Below are positions 8,335 to 18,068 of a stretch of 64,000 nt of DNA, in pieces. Origin of the DNA: Ohtaekwangia sp. (lineage in GTDB: Bacteria; Bacteroidota; Bacteroidia; Cytophagales; Cyclobacteriaceae); assembly GCA_021155195.1 (NCBI GenBank), contig JAJNPV010000017.1, positions 310,001 to 374,000 of the forward strand, given 5' to 3'. Every line of letters starts with the position of its first letter. The first letter of the stretch is position 1. A model generated the notes under the pieces. It did not search any database and was not told the DNA's origin. It saw only the letters and a list, made by a program, of their open reading frames with translations. Made by a program: the position numbers and the translations under genes.

Positions 8335-9299
8335 TTTATCAATTTTAAACCCACCTCCTCCTTCTTATGATTTCTCCTGATAAACTGAACACCTTCTTTG
8401 GCGCGATCGTGCAAAAACGAGCGATTCATGCTTAAATCCAGCAACACCTCAGCAACACTGTCTTTTGTTGCATGCACAATGGGTGGAATCTCTGGTTCAA
8501 ATCGTGTAAAGGCCGGATTCAGATAATTTACAACACATCTTCCTAGTGCCATCGCTTCAAGCGAGGCATTGCCATAGGTTCCGGTTAATAACTGATCCAG
8601 CACGACATCTGCCTTCCAATAGAAATTCAATACTTCTTGATGAGAAATATTTGAGGGTTCTATGTAATCAATTTTATCCTTTAAACGCGCTGCTGCCTGA
8701 CGAATAAAGGCTGTACCCTTGTATTCGGCATTGCTTGGAATATGAACGACTCGAAGTTTTCTTTGGGTTTCAAAATAATCGATTGGATATTCAGAAGGGG
8801 GTGTGAAATGATCGATTCGAACGATGTTGGGGAAGATGATCGGACACGATACATACGGTGAAATGAGTTCGGCCAGCTGTCCATCTTTCACAAAGATTCG
8901 ATCGGCTATTTCATTTTCGCGCTTCACCTTCTCCATAATGTGTCTGGGTAATGTATCCAAATGCATTTCTGGCCTAATCTCGCGCCCGCGATAATGAATG
9001 ATAATTTTTTTTCCTAGCTTTTTCGCAATCTTCAGGTCTTTTGCGTGATGAAACATGGAGAACCCTTTATGAATGTGCCATACATCAAACTTTAGCAGTG
9101 CAGCTTTCAAATAATTTACTTTGCGCAATCGGCCTCCCAATAAACCATTGGCCGTAAAGTCAAGTAACCGATCATACGGCTCATTCTTCAGTGTGCGTTC
9201 ATAAAACCAGCTTTCAGCATGATGACCTTGTTGCCGGATTGCCTCAGCATAGCGATTTGCCTGACCCCCGATATCAATAAAACCCTGAAGAACTCTCAT
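8298..9299 (-). CDS. GT4-like glycosyltransferase
   Basis: The protein of 333 residues opens with a glycosyltransferase-type first strand and glycine loop (MRVLQGFIDIGGQANRYAEA). It has a C-terminal segment VVHIPSNAEYKGTAFI and a loop QLLTGTYGNASLEAMALGRCVV in the place of the GT4 donor-binding EGxxxxxLEA motif. The donor motif is divergent, so this is called GT4-like. It overlaps the flippase gene by four bases at its start and continues into the next glycosyltransferase, so it is part of the same operon and should add one sugar of the repeat unit. Confidence 0.82.
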   Translation of the reverse strand: MRVLQGFIDIGGQANRYAEAIRQQGHHAESWFYERTLKNEPYDRLLDFTANGLLGGRLRKVNYLKAALLKFDVWHIHKGFSMFHHAKDLKIAKKLGKKIIIHYRGREIRPEMHLDTLPRHIMEKVKRENEIADRIFVKDGQLAELISPYVSCPIIFPNIVRIDHFTPPSEYPIDYFETQRKLRVVHIPSNAEYKGTAFIRQAAARLKDKIDYIEPSNISHQEVLNFYWKADVVLDQLLTGTYGNASLEAMALGRCVVNYLNPAFTRFEPEIPPIVHATKDSVAEVLLDLSMNRSFLHDRAKEGVQFIRRNHKKEEVGLKLINCYQNILMRTEV

Positions 9300-10771
9300 G
9301 CAATCTGGATAAATAAAATCTTTGAAATTGCTTTTCTGAGCGAAGGTACAATGCCGATTATCATATTCGCCAAATCAATTAAGCTTCGTTTAAAAAGAAA
9401 GCGAAGCGAAATCACGTAAACAAGTACGAATAAAATAGTTGAATATAGCAATGTAAACCACAATGGTAAAATACCACCAAACAAAAGGTAGATAACAATT
9501 GAACTTATTAAAGATGAAATAATATAAGGAGATAATATTTTATAGATCTCCAATATATTAAACTTCAGTAGCCTTGAAGAAATATAAAGTGTTACCTGAC
9601 CTCCCGAAATTCGCATGGCCGTTACACAAACGCATACACCCACAATGCCCCAGTAGCTGCCTAACCAAACCGAAAGCAAAAAGAATGGTGTAAAAATCAG
9701 CGAATAATAAAAACCAATTTCGGGTTTACCCAGTGCACTAAAAATTGCTGACGTAGGACTTGTGATGGAACGGAAGATGGTGAATAAACATAAGATCTGA
9801 AGCAGTACAACCGCTGGCATCCATTGTGCTCCATAAAAGAAAACTATTACTGGTTCACTAATCGCAACCAGAAGTAATAGTACAGGAATACTAACAGATG
9901 AAATCAGGTTGATCATCTTGAGGTAATTATCTTTCAATTGTTGCTCTGGTGTATTTGAAAAAACAGGTAAACTGAGAGTGGAAATAATAGGCAACAGTGT
10001 GTTTGTAAAAATATTACTCAGCTGAAATGCTAATGTATAGTACCCCAGCTCTTGCAAACTAAGAAGCTTACCAACCAGAATATTATCGCCTTCATTTACC
10101 AAGCGGGTCAAAACACGACCGCCAATTATATGTCTAGTGTACGCCACGATCGGCTTCCAGAAATGCAGATCAAAATGCAATCGAGGTCTGAAGCCAGAAG
10201 CTATCATGATGGCAATGGCCAAAATGGGTTGAAATATCGCGATGGGGAAAACCAGACTGTATATTCCAAAACCAAAAAATGCAAATCCTACCTTAGAAAA
10301 TCCAATTAAAGTATTGAATATGGTTTGAAGGAAGATCATTTTCTGAAATTCCATCGACTTTCGAAAAATAGAAATAGGTACAACGCTTTGCATTTCCGCA
10401 AAAAAACCAATGAGAAGAAAGTACACGAGATTAACAATTCGCTCGTCATGATAAAAGTTGCTCCACAATGGAACGGTGAATATAATAACCACACATACCA
10501 AAACCGTAAGCAAAAGATTCAGCCAAAATGCTGAATGATACATTTCTATCCGGTCTTCCTTTTTATAGTAAATGATGTATTCACCAATTCCGCTGACGGC
10601 CAAGTTTGAAATAATATTGATAAACACTGAGGAAATAGCAAGGAGTCCAAAACTGGTAGGATCCAGTTCTCTTGCCAGATACATCATCACCAGAAGATTC
10701 AGAATAGAATTCCAGCTTTTTCTAAAAACCAACAGGAATGCAGCCTTTCCGATTTTCCTCTTTATGCTCAT
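9296..10771 (-). CDS. Wzx/WzxC-type lipopolysaccharide or exopolysaccharide flippase
   Basis: The protein has about 490 residues and 12 to 14 predicted hydrophobic helices, with the opening KAAFLLVFRKSWNSILNLLVMM and the block ARELDPTSFGLLAIS typical of the polysaccharide transporter (PST) branch of the MOP superfamily, closest to WzxC. It would move the lipid-linked repeat unit across the inner membrane. The ATG at 10771 is preferred over an upstream in-frame TTG at 10786. It follows the wzc-like gene after 73 bases and overlaps the next glycosyltransferase by four bases. Confidence 0.88.
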   Translation of the reverse strand: MSIKRKIGKAAFLLVFRKSWNSILNLLVMMYLARELDPTSFGLLAISSVFINIISNLAVSGIGEYIIYYKKEDRIEMYHSAFWLNLLLTVLVCVVIIFTVPLWSNFYHDERIVNLVYFLLIGFFAEMQSVVPISIFRKSMEFQKMIFLQTIFNTLIGFSKVGFAFFGFGIYSLVFPIAIFQPILAIAIMIASGFRPRLHFDLHFWKPIVAYTRHIIGGRVLTRLVNEGDNILVGKLLSLQELGYYTLAFQLSNIFTNTLLPIISTLSLPVFSNTPEQQLKDNYLKMINLISSVSIPVLLLLVAISEPVIVFFYGAQWMPAVVLLQILCLFTIFRSITSPTSAIFSALGKPEIGFYYSLIFTPFFLLSVWLGSYWGIVGVCVCVTAMRISGGQVTLYISSRLLKFNILEIYKILSPYIISSLISSIVIYLLFGGILPLWFTLLYSTILFVLVYVISLRFLFKRSLIDLANMIIGIVPSLRKAISKILFIQIA

Positions 10772-10844
10772 CCCTCGCGCTACCAATTATGAGTTGAATC
10801 CTGGAGTCAATAGGGGTGAGAATCGAATGAGAAATAAGAACGAG

Positions 10845-13250
10845 TTAAGATTCGTCCGAATAATATCCATTTCCACTTTTTCTCTTAGCACCATACCCAT
10901 ACCCATACCCATACCCGTAACCGTAACCATAACCATAATTGTAAGCATACCCTTGACCATAGCCATAACCTAGTCCAGATTTATAAATATCATTAAGTAA
11001 AAGACTCATATTTTTCAACTTACCTGTTCGGTAATATTCATCAATACTCTTCACAAACTCTTTTGGTGAATAATTCTGTCGCATTACAAATACCGTGTGA
11101 TCGACAAATTTAGACATCACAAATGCATCGGTAACTAATGCCAGTGGAGGGGTATCAATCAGTATAAAATCAAATTCTTCAATTGTTTTTTTAATAAAAT
11201 TCTCGAAACGGTCTGTTAGTAAAAGTTCCGAAGGATTGGGTGGCACAGGACCCCCGCTCACCAAGTAAAGATTTTCAATACTTGTACGTTGCACTACTTG
11301 TTTAAAGTCTGAAAGCCCAGAAAGATAAGTACTCAAACCAACATCGTTGGTACACTTAAAGTCTTCAAAGATTTTAGGTCTACGCATATCTGCACCAACA
11401 ATCAATGTCTTTCGCCCAGAAAGAGCAAACACGGTGGCAAGATTAATGGTAGTAAACGTTTTTCCCTCACCACTGATTGAACTGCTCACCATAAATATCT
11501 GCTTCGATTTATTCCCAGTAAAATAATTTAAATTTGAACGCATGGATCGAAACGATTCTGCAACACCCGATTTTGGTTTTTCACTTACAATAAGATTATT
11601 TCCAGAAGCATTATGACCAACGCCTCCAATGAATGGAATAGAAGTCATTTTCTCAATATCTTCCTTCGATTGAACTTTATTGTTGACCAACTCTAAGCCG
11701 ACAAAAAGTGCAAAGGGAACTACCATTCCCAACATAATGGCTATCATGTAATTTTGTGATGGCTGTGGGGAAATAGCACTGCCTTGCATGGGTGGATTAA
11801 CAGGAATTATGTCTGAAGAATTTGATGCTTTTGAAATTCCTGCTTCAGACAGTTTTTGCATAAGAAAAACGTATAGATTCTCAAGTAAGGCGTAGTTTCT
11901 TTGAACAGCAACTAGCTGACGTTCTGATGCGGGCAATCTACCCAATTGTTGTTCTGTATCTGACAGTTGTTTTTTTAGAAAATCCATTTTTATCTTGTCC
12001 GTAGAATTCAGCGCTTTAACGGCTTCCTCGACATTTTTCTTTATTTCACCAATCCGTTCTAATTTGGCAGCTACCATTGGGTTCTTACCACGTTCAGGAT
12101 CCAAGTAGGTTTTAATTTCTAGTTGTAAATCAACCATTTTGGTAAGCAAGGATGATAACACGGGGTCTGCAATACCCATTGAAGTAGGCAAGATTACCTG
12201 ATCAAGATTTCCACCGCTTTTATCCAAATATTCAGTCAGATACTGATAATAGTTTTGCCTGATTAATAATTCGGCTTTTTGTACTTCAAAAGCCTCAATC
12301 TTAATGTAAAGACGTTGAGCATCTGCGCTCATATCCTGAAGCCGACTGCTATTACCGAATCGTTCCAATTGGAATTCAACTGTTCTTAACGAATCCTTGA
12401 TACTAACTAGCTGCTTTTTAATAAAGTCGATGGTTTGCTCAGCTGTCTGATTTTTCTTATCTAGATCTCGCTGACTATATTCTCGAATCAGTTCCTTTAA
12501 AAAATCAATTTCCTTTTCGGGGTTTGTACCGGTAATACTCAAATTAATAATACCTGCTCCTTCAGCCGCCCAATCAACCTTAAGTTTATTTATGTAGGAT
12601 CCTGCCACTGATGTTGGATTTGAAATGGTCATCAAAAATGGCACTCCGATATATGATTTAATATTTCTATTAGTAATTCTTTTTATGCAAATAGAATACC
12701 CTTCGAAACTAATTGAATCCCCCAACGTATAGCCAGGAATATCATCTACCCCACCCTCTACTGAAAACTTTGACAGCGAATAATGAGATTCGTCTTTTAA
12801 TGTAAAAATAAATTTGCCAACCTTGTTTTTTGGTAGGTTTCTCAATTCTGCTTTTACCGGTATATATTCATAAGCCTCAGTGGTCATGAAATAGCCCTCC
12901 CTGTAAAAAGAAACATGAAAGTTAAGATTGCGAACTATTTGCTCGATTAAATCATAGGAACGTATAATGTAAGGTTCGTTTAAATAATTACGATATTGAT
13001 CAATCAAGGCATTCTTATAAATAAATTCCCCTCCCCCTGTTTCTTGCATTTCCCTAATTACAATCGAGGCAGATACTGGATAAGTAGGTTGCGTATAACG
13101 AGTTTTATAAAATGCAATTGAAAAGGCTAACCCCACTGAAATAATTACCAAATACCAAAAACGAATTGCCCTAGAGAGCACTCTTTTAAAGTCAAGGGAA
13201 AATCCCCCAGGGGGTTGTTTCTCTTCTATGTCAACAAACGTATTATTCAC
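10845..13250 (-). CDS. Wzc/GumC-like polysaccharide co-polymerase with tyrosine autokinase domain
   Basis: The N-terminal region carries a Wzz domain between two membrane helices (about residues 30-50 and 520-542) with long periplasmic coiled coils between them. The cytoplasmic C-terminal domain is a BY-kinase: Walker A SGEGKT with Lys597, Walker A' GADMRRP and Walker B FILIDTPP. The tail from residue 762 has 14 tyrosines, mostly in Gly-Tyr pairs, the usual place of autophosphorylation. It controls chain length and export together with the Wza-like protein upstream. The start is GTG at 13250, immediately after the TAA of that gene; no nearby ATG exists. The 801-residue length is normal for the Bacteroidota form. 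Confidence 0.92.
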   Translation of the reverse strand: MNNTFVDIEEKQPPGGFSLDFKRVLSRAIRFWYLVIISVGLAFSIAFYKTRYTQPTYPVSASIVIREMQETGGGEFIYKNALIDQYRNYLNEPYIIRSYDLIEQIVRNLNFHVSFYREGYFMTTEAYEYIPVKAELRNLPKNKVGKFIFTLKDESHYSLSKFSVEGGVDDIPGYTLGDSISFEGYSICIKRITNRNIKSYIGVPFLMTISNPTSVAGSYINKLKVDWAAEGAGIINLSITGTNPEKEIDFLKELIREYSQRDLDKKNQTAEQTIDFIKKQLVSIKDSLRTVEFQLERFGNSSRLQDMSADAQRLYIKIEAFEVQKAELLIRQNYYQYLTEYLDKSGGNLDQVILPTSMGIADPVLSSLLTKMVDLQLEIKTYLDPERGKNPMVAAKLERIGEIKKNVEEAVKALNSTDKIKMDFLKKQLSDTEQQLGRLPASERQLVAVQRNYALLENLYVFLMQKLSEAGISKASNSSDIIPVNPPMQGSAISPQPSQNYMIAIMLGMVVPFALFVGLELVNNKVQSKEDIEKMTSIPFIGGVGHNASGNNLIVSEKPKSGVAESFRSMRSNLNYFTGNKSKQIFMVSSSISGEGKTFTTINLATVFALSGRKTLIVGADMRRPKIFEDFKCTNDVGLSTYLSGLSDFKQVVQRTSIENLYLVSGGPVPPNPSELLLTDRFENFIKKTIEEFDFILIDTPPLALVTDAFVMSKFVDHTVFVMRQNYSPKEFVKSIDEYYRTGKLKNMSLLLNDIYKSGLGYGYGQGYAYNYGYGYGYGYGYGYGYGAKRKSGNGYYSDES
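10892..10967 (-). repeat. Short in-frame repeat encoding the Gly-Tyr tail of the Wzc-like kinase
   Basis: The coding strand consists of six-base units of the form GGNTAY, several of them identical (GGGTAT four times in a row), giving eight consecutive Tyr-Gly pairs plus imperfect ones before them. The identical units lie at the 3' side, while the others differ by synonymous changes. Such a repeat can gain or lose units by slippage without breaking the frame, changing the number of tyrosines available for phosphorylation. Confidence 0.85.
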
Positions 13251-14045
13251 TTATTTTGAATTAATTAAATTTATTGTTAATAACAGCAAAGAGATTGAGG
13301 AAATTACCAGAGATAGATTTTGACTAAAATACTTTCTATAAGGCCGCTGCCTCAAGGATGATACCATGAGAACATCATTTTGATTGACATAATAATAAGG
13401 TGAATTAATAAAGTTTTCATCTAGCAAATTGATGTATTGAACCGTTGTCTTTCCATTCATCTGACGAATAAGTTTAACATTAGAGCGATCAGCTAAGTCT
13501 GTCAAACCCCCTGCTAATCCTAAAGCTTCTAGCATAGTGGCACGGTTATTAGTTATCGAAATTGTTCCTTCTTTATTCACCTCACCAAGAACGGTAAATC
13601 GAAAATTAATAAGGCGAATTTTAACAACAGGTTGATCAAGATATTGATCCGCCATATTTTGCAATTTATCTTGCGCTTCAAAAACGGTTAGCCCGCCCAC
13701 TTTTACCTTTCCTAAAAAAGGAAAAGGAATTTGTCCATCCTGATCAATAAGATCGCCAATTAACAGCGCATTTCCTTGCGAAAGGTTTGCGTTACTTCCT
13801 TGCATAGATTGATTTTGGTTTAGAAAATCAAATTCGTTAGGTGTAAGGCTTTCGAAACGAACCAAAACAATATCTTCAGCCTGAAGTTTATAGTCGTAGT
13901 CAATAGGATCATACTTACGAACTATTGTGTCGATTGGAAGCTCCCTTTTATAGAGATCATCCTTTTGTAACAGCACAAACTTCTTATTCGTTACACACGA
14001 ACTAACAAGAAATAACAAGGCAATTAGGTAGAAAAGTAGGCGCAT
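13251..14045 (-). CDS. Polysaccharide export lipoprotein (Wza/GumB-like)
   Basis: The ATG at 14045 overlaps the kdsA stop (TGATG) and gives a classical lipoprotein signal, MRLLFYLIALLFLVSSC, with the lipid-bearing Cys17. The mature part has a Poly_export domain (YKLQAEDIVLVRF, IPFPFLGKVKVGGLTV) and a following SLBB-like region (FTVLGEVNKEGTISI, TMLEALGLAGGLTDLADRSNV). A hydrophobic segment near the C-terminus could be the outer-membrane helix. It should form the outer-membrane export channel for the polysaccharide, with the Wzc-like partner encoded directly downstream with no gap. Confidence 0.92.
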   Translation of the reverse strand: MRLLFYLIALLFLVSSCVTNKKFVLLQKDDLYKRELPIDTIVRKYDPIDYDYKLQAEDIVLVRFESLTPNEFDFLNQNQSMQGSNANLSQGNALLIGDLIDQDGQIPFPFLGKVKVGGLTVFEAQDKLQNMADQYLDQPVVKIRLINFRFTVLGEVNKEGTISITNNRATMLEALGLAGGLTDLADRSNVKLIRQMNGKTTVQYINLLDENFINSPYYYVNQNDVLMVSSLRQRPYRKYFSQNLSLVISSISLLLLTINLINSK

Positions 14046-14875
14046 CAGTTTTGTCTCTGAAGTTTCCAAAAATTATGAATCGAAATCAAAAAATCTTTCA
14101 TCTCTTTTAAGGGCACCATATTGGGTCCATCACTTAATGCCTTTTCAGGATTAGGATGGGTTTCAATAAAAAAGCCATCTACCCCGGCAGCGGCAGCAGC
14201 CTTGGCAAGATAAGGAGCAAATTGTCTATCTCCACCACTCTTGCCACCCAACCCACCCGGACGTTGAATGCTATGAGTGACATCAAAGATAACGGGAGTA
14301 TAGCTCCGCATAATTGGAAGTGAACGCATATCCACCACCAGATTATGATATCCAAAACTCGAGCCCCGCTCGGTTAAAAAGACATTGGTGTTATCCTCGC
14401 CTCGCACTTTATCCACCGCATACTTCATATCTTCCGGTGCCATAAACTGACCTTTCTTCACTTTAACCGGTTTGCCTGTTTTTGCTGCCGCTACTAACAA
14501 ATCAGTTTGGCGACAAAGAAAAGCTGGAATCTGTAATACATCCACCACAGCCGCAACTTCTTCACATTGATTCGACTCATGAACATCCGTTACAACCGGA
14601 ACTTTAAGATCGTTTCGTACCATCGATAAAATCTCAAGTCCCATATCCATGGATGGACCACGATAAGAACCGGAAGAAGTCCTGTTTGCTTTATCATAGG
14701 AAGCTTTGAAAACATAGTCAATGCCCAACTCCTCGCAAATTGCTTTCACGTGTTTGCCGGTCTCCATACAAATGTCATAACTCTCAGCAGCACACGGGCC
14801 TGCAAAGAGCACCATGCGATCACCACCCAGGGTAATCTTATCTGTTATCGAAACTTTATCTTTGAATATCTCCAC
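14045..14875 (-). CDS. kdsA: 3-deoxy-8-phosphooctulonate synthase (Kdo-8-P synthase)
   Basis: The enzyme condenses phosphoenolpyruvate with arabinose 5-phosphate to Kdo-8-phosphate in the cytoplasm. Family blocks are FAGPCAAES, FKASYDKANRTSSGSYRG, VVTDVHES, LCRQTDLLVAAA, GQFMAPEDM, FLTERGSSFGY and FDVTHSIQRPGG. The length of 276 residues is standard. It lies 14 bases after kdsC and its stop overlaps the ATG of the exporter gene, which ties Kdo synthesis to the surface polysaccharide operon. Start: ATG at 14875. Confidence 0.96.
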   Translation of the reverse strand: MEIFKDKVSITDKITLGGDRMVLFAGPCAAESYDICMETGKHVKAICEELGIDYVFKASYDKANRTSSGSYRGPSMDMGLEILSMVRNDLKVPVVTDVHESNQCEEVAAVVDVLQIPAFLCRQTDLLVAAAKTGKPVKVKKGQFMAPEDMKYAVDKVRGEDNTNVFLTERGSSFGYHNLVVDMRSLPIMRSYTPVIFDVTHSIQRPGGLGGKSGGDRQFAPYLAKAAAAAGVDGFFIETHPNPEKALSDGPNMVPLKEMKDFLISIHNFWKLQRQN

Positions 14876-14889
14876 TTAAAACTTGGTAA

Positions 14890-15435
14890 TTAGGATTTTA
14901 AAATTTTATCAAGCACTTCCCTAGCTGCGAGCACCAAGTCACTGATATCCCGCGCAACACCCTGCCCACCTTTCGATTCAGTCACTATATCTACCCTACT
15001 CTTTATATACTCTCTTGCGTCTGCCGGACAAGCGGCCAATCCGCAGGCATCTAATATTTTCAAATCATTTATATCATCGCCTATATACGCAACTTCCTTC
15101 TTCTTCAGTTTGTGAAACTTAATAAGTTTTTCAAACACCGCATACTTATCCATAATTCCCTGATGGCAAAAGTCAAGTTTCAATTCAGCTGCCCGATTAC
15201 TCACAACCTTAGATTCGCGGCCTGTAATAATCCCAACTAAAATTCCAGCCTTCTTTAAATGACTGATGATGTATCCATCCTTTACATTAAACTCTTTGCT
15301 TTCGCGACCCGTGTCATCATAAATGATTTTTCCGTCCGTTAGCACGCCATCCACATCAAAAAAAATGGCCTTGATTTGGGCCGCTTTCTTTATTTGTTCC
15401 TTTGTATACTTTGTTAGTACTTCTTTTACAGGCAT
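14890..15435 (-). CDS. kdsC: 3-deoxy-D-manno-octulosonate 8-phosphate phosphatase
   Basis: This HAD-superfamily C0-type phosphatase has motif I FFDVDGVLTDG (nucleophile Asp and acid Asp two residues later), motif II IITGRES, and motif III with GDDINDLKIL. The length of 181 residues fits KdsC, which acts as a tetramer and removes the phosphate from Kdo-8-P. The 5' neighbour is divergent, so this is likely the first gene of the large minus-strand polysaccharide operon. Start: ATG at 15435; an upstream promoter in 15436-15558 is expected but no clear -7 box was seen. Confidence 0.94.
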   Translation of the reverse strand: MPVKEVLTKYTKEQIKKAAQIKAIFFDVDGVLTDGKIIYDDTGRESKEFNVKDGYIISHLKKAGILVGIITGRESKVVSNRAAELKLDFCHQGIMDKYAVFEKLIKFHKLKKKEVAYIGDDINDLKILDACGLAACPADAREYIKSRVDIVTESKGGQGVARDISDLVLAAREVLDKILKS

Positions 15436-15558
15436 TTACTGCGAAAATTCTCAATAAAAGGCTAAAATTAGGAAAAAAATCAGATACTGGTTACTCGATA
15501 CAAGATGCTAGCCCATTTGTTTTAAGAAACCAGTGACAAGAAACCCGGATCAAGATCT

Positions 15559-17988
15559 ATGAAACTACTTAAAGTTGGATTGCCTTTTCTCATAACACTA
15601 GCACTTATCTATTTTTTAAATAACAGTTGGAACTTTGGCAGTCCCATTCCTGCACTCGGTAAATTCCTTAATCCCTTTGATGGCTTTTGGCAAAACGCAG
15701 AAACTAAAAGTGTTGATAGTGAAATCCTCAATCTAACCGGACTTAAAGATGAGGTAATCATTCAATACGATAGTTTGCTGATTCCACATGTGTTTGCGAA
15801 AAATGATGAAGACCTTTATCTCGCTCAAGGCTACATCACAGCAAAAAACCGATTATGGCAAATGGAATTTCAAACACATGCCGCTGCAGGCAGGGTTTCA
15901 GAAATTATTGGTGAAGCGGCTCTAGATTATGATCGCACACAACGAAGACGGGGAATGGTGTTCGCTGCAGAAAATGCTCAAAAGGCTATGGAGGCGGATC
16001 CCATAGCAAAAGCAATGGTTGATAGTTATACGCGCGGCATCAATCAATACATTGAATCCTTAAACAATAAAAATCTGCCGCTCGAATACAAATTATTAAA
16101 CTACGAACCCGAACCGTGGACAAACCTGAAGTGCGGCCTCCTTCTAAAAAACATGGCGCTTACGCTAAACGTTGGCGACAAGGATATTGAGATGACCAAC
16201 GCTTTGCATTTGTTTGGCAAAGAGATGCTTGATTTACTTTGGCCCGATGATGAAAAAATGGGCGACCCGATTGTTGATAACACAGGCAACTGGAAGTTTA
16301 CCCCCGTAACTCTTGATAGTACCCCCTTTGCATTACCGGATGAATTAATAAACTTAAAACCCTTTGAGAAACCTTCTAAAGATGTGGGCAGTAACAATTG
16401 GGCAGTTAGTGGACGTAAGACAAATACAGGTTCCCCTATTTTATGTAATGATCCCCACTTAAGCTTAACGCTCCCTTCTATATGGTACGTCATTCATATG
16501 CAGGCTCCGGGCGTCAATGTAATGGGCGCTTCCTTGCCGGGAGCACCGGCTGTAATCAGTGGTTTCAATGATTCCATTGCATGGGGTGTAACCAACGCTC
16601 AACGCGATTTGGTAGACTGGTATAAAATTCAATTCAAAGATCAGAACAAAAACGAATACCTAAGTGATGGAGCCTGGAAGCCGACCCGAAAAGTAATTGA
16701 AAAAATTTCAATTAAAGGGAGCAAACCATTTTATGATACCGTCATTTACACGCATCATGGACCCGTACTGTATGACGAAAGTTTTCACAGCGATGATGAA
16801 CTAAAATCGTATGCCTTTCGCTGGGTGGCACACGACCCATCCGAAGAGATTTTGACCTTCTACAAATTAAATCGGAGTAGGAATCACAACGATTATATGG
16901 ATGCATTAAATCATTATGCATCGCCTGCCCAGAATTTTGTGTTTGCCAGCGTGAGTGGCGATGTGGCTATGCGTACTCAAGGAAAGTTTCCGGTGCGTAG
17001 AAAAGAAGAAGGCAAGTTTGTGTTAGATGGAACAAAGACTTCTAATGAGTGGCAGGCCTTTATTCCCAACGATCAAAATGTGATGTATAAAAATCCGGCT
17101 CGCGGATTTGTAAGTTCTGCCAATCAATATCCAGCTGATGAAACTTATCCCTACTATATAACTGCCACCAGTTACGAAGCGTATCGCAATCGCAGAATAA
17201 ACAAACTTTTATCGGAAATGACCGATATCACACCACGCGATATGATGGAGATGCAATCGGATAATTATAACCTCAAAGCTTCTGAAAGTTTGCCTTTGTT
17301 TTTATCCTTTTTAGATACAACTTCTTTCTCACCACCTCAAACAAAAGCCTATCGAATTTTAAAAGCCTGGGACTTTGAAAATACAATCAACTCGGAAGGT
17401 GCTTCTTATTATGAAGCCTGGTGGACAACTACTTACTCAATGGTATGGGATGAAATCAAAACCTCAAAAGTTTCTCTTCAGTATCCAACCAGCTACACCA
17501 CCATTAAATTAATAAAAGAGAATCCTAATCTTTCATTTTTTGACGTGATTGAAACTCCCGCCAAGGAAACTGCAAAAGAAGTTGTGCAGCAAGCCTTTGT
17601 TAAAGGAGTTGAAACAATTGAAAACTGGAAAACTGAACATAGCCAAGAACCCCGCTGGGCTGATTATAAAGACACCTTTATTGGCCATCTACTGCAGGGC
17701 TTACCCGCCTTTAGTTACCATGTTGATCATGGCGGAAACAGCAACATCATCAACGCATCAAGTCATCGCAATGGCCCTAGTTGGCGTATGGTGGTGAGTT
17801 TGGAAAAAATCAAGCTTCGTGCCTGGGGTGTATATCCGGGTGGGCAATCCGGTAATCCGGGAAGTCCTTTTTATAATAATTTGCTCAACTACTGGGCTAA
17901 AGGAAAACATTACGAATTTCAGTTTGAATCTGAAGCAACCAAAATGAAATCTGTATTGGCAACACTTACGTTAAAACCAGCATTATAA
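15559..17988 (+). CDS. Penicillin acylase family (Ntn-hydrolase) protein
   Basis: The precursor of 809 residues has an N-terminal membrane anchor or signal (about residues 5-22), an alpha-chain region with LYLAQGYITAKNRLWQMEFQ, and the processing site GSNNWAVSG, where Ser278 should become the N-terminal nucleophile of the beta chain. GVNVMGASLPGAPAVISGFNDSIAWGVTNA and the C-terminal PGGQSGNPGSPFY are further family blocks. Such enzymes act in the periplasm on amide bonds, for example acyl-homoserine lactones or beta-lactam side chains; the natural substrate here is unknown. It is divergent from kdsC and 80 bases before a small membrane protein. Confidence 0.92.
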   Translation: MKLLKVGLPFLITLALIYFLNNSWNFGSPIPALGKFLNPFDGFWQNAETKSVDSEILNLTGLKDEVIIQYDSLLIPHVFAKNDEDLYLAQGYITAKNRLWQMEFQTHAAAGRVSEIIGEAALDYDRTQRRRGMVFAAENAQKAMEADPIAKAMVDSYTRGINQYIESLNNKNLPLEYKLLNYEPEPWTNLKCGLLLKNMALTLNVGDKDIEMTNALHLFGKEMLDLLWPDDEKMGDPIVDNTGNWKFTPVTLDSTPFALPDELINLKPFEKPSKDVGSNNWAVSGRKTNTGSPILCNDPHLSLTLPSIWYVIHMQAPGVNVMGASLPGAPAVISGFNDSIAWGVTNAQRDLVDWYKIQFKDQNKNEYLSDGAWKPTRKVIEKISIKGSKPFYDTVIYTHHGPVLYDESFHSDDELKSYAFRWVAHDPSEEILTFYKLNRSRNHNDYMDALNHYASPAQNFVFASVSGDVAMRTQGKFPVRRKEEGKFVLDGTKTSNEWQAFIPNDQNVMYKNPARGFVSSANQYPADETYPYYITATSYEAYRNRRINKLLSEMTDITPRDMMEMQSDNYNLKASESLPLFLSFLDTTSFSPPQTKAYRILKAWDFENTINSEGASYYEAWWTTTYSMVWDEIKTSKVSLQYPTSYTTIKLIKENPNLSFFDVIETPAKETAKEVVQQAFVKGVETIENWKTEHSQEPRWADYKDTFIGHLLQGLPAFSYHVDHGGNSNIINASSHRNGPSWRMVVSLEKIKLRAWGVYPGGQSGNPGSPFYNNLLNYWAKGKHYEFQFESEATKMKSVLATLTLKPAL

Positions 17989-18068
17989 AATGCCAAATCA
18001 TTAAATCGAAATAAAAGAAATAACGCCCCATGGCATTCCACGTGGCTCAACTAAAAAATTATTAACAC

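Noticed and set aside
8681..8884. Minus-strand frame inside the GT4-like gene
   Set aside because: Fully contained in another frame of a conserved gene, without homology.
10572..10973. Plus-strand frame with Ile/Pro-Val-Thr repeats
   Set aside because: It is the antisense of the Gly-Tyr repeat and of the flippase gene start.
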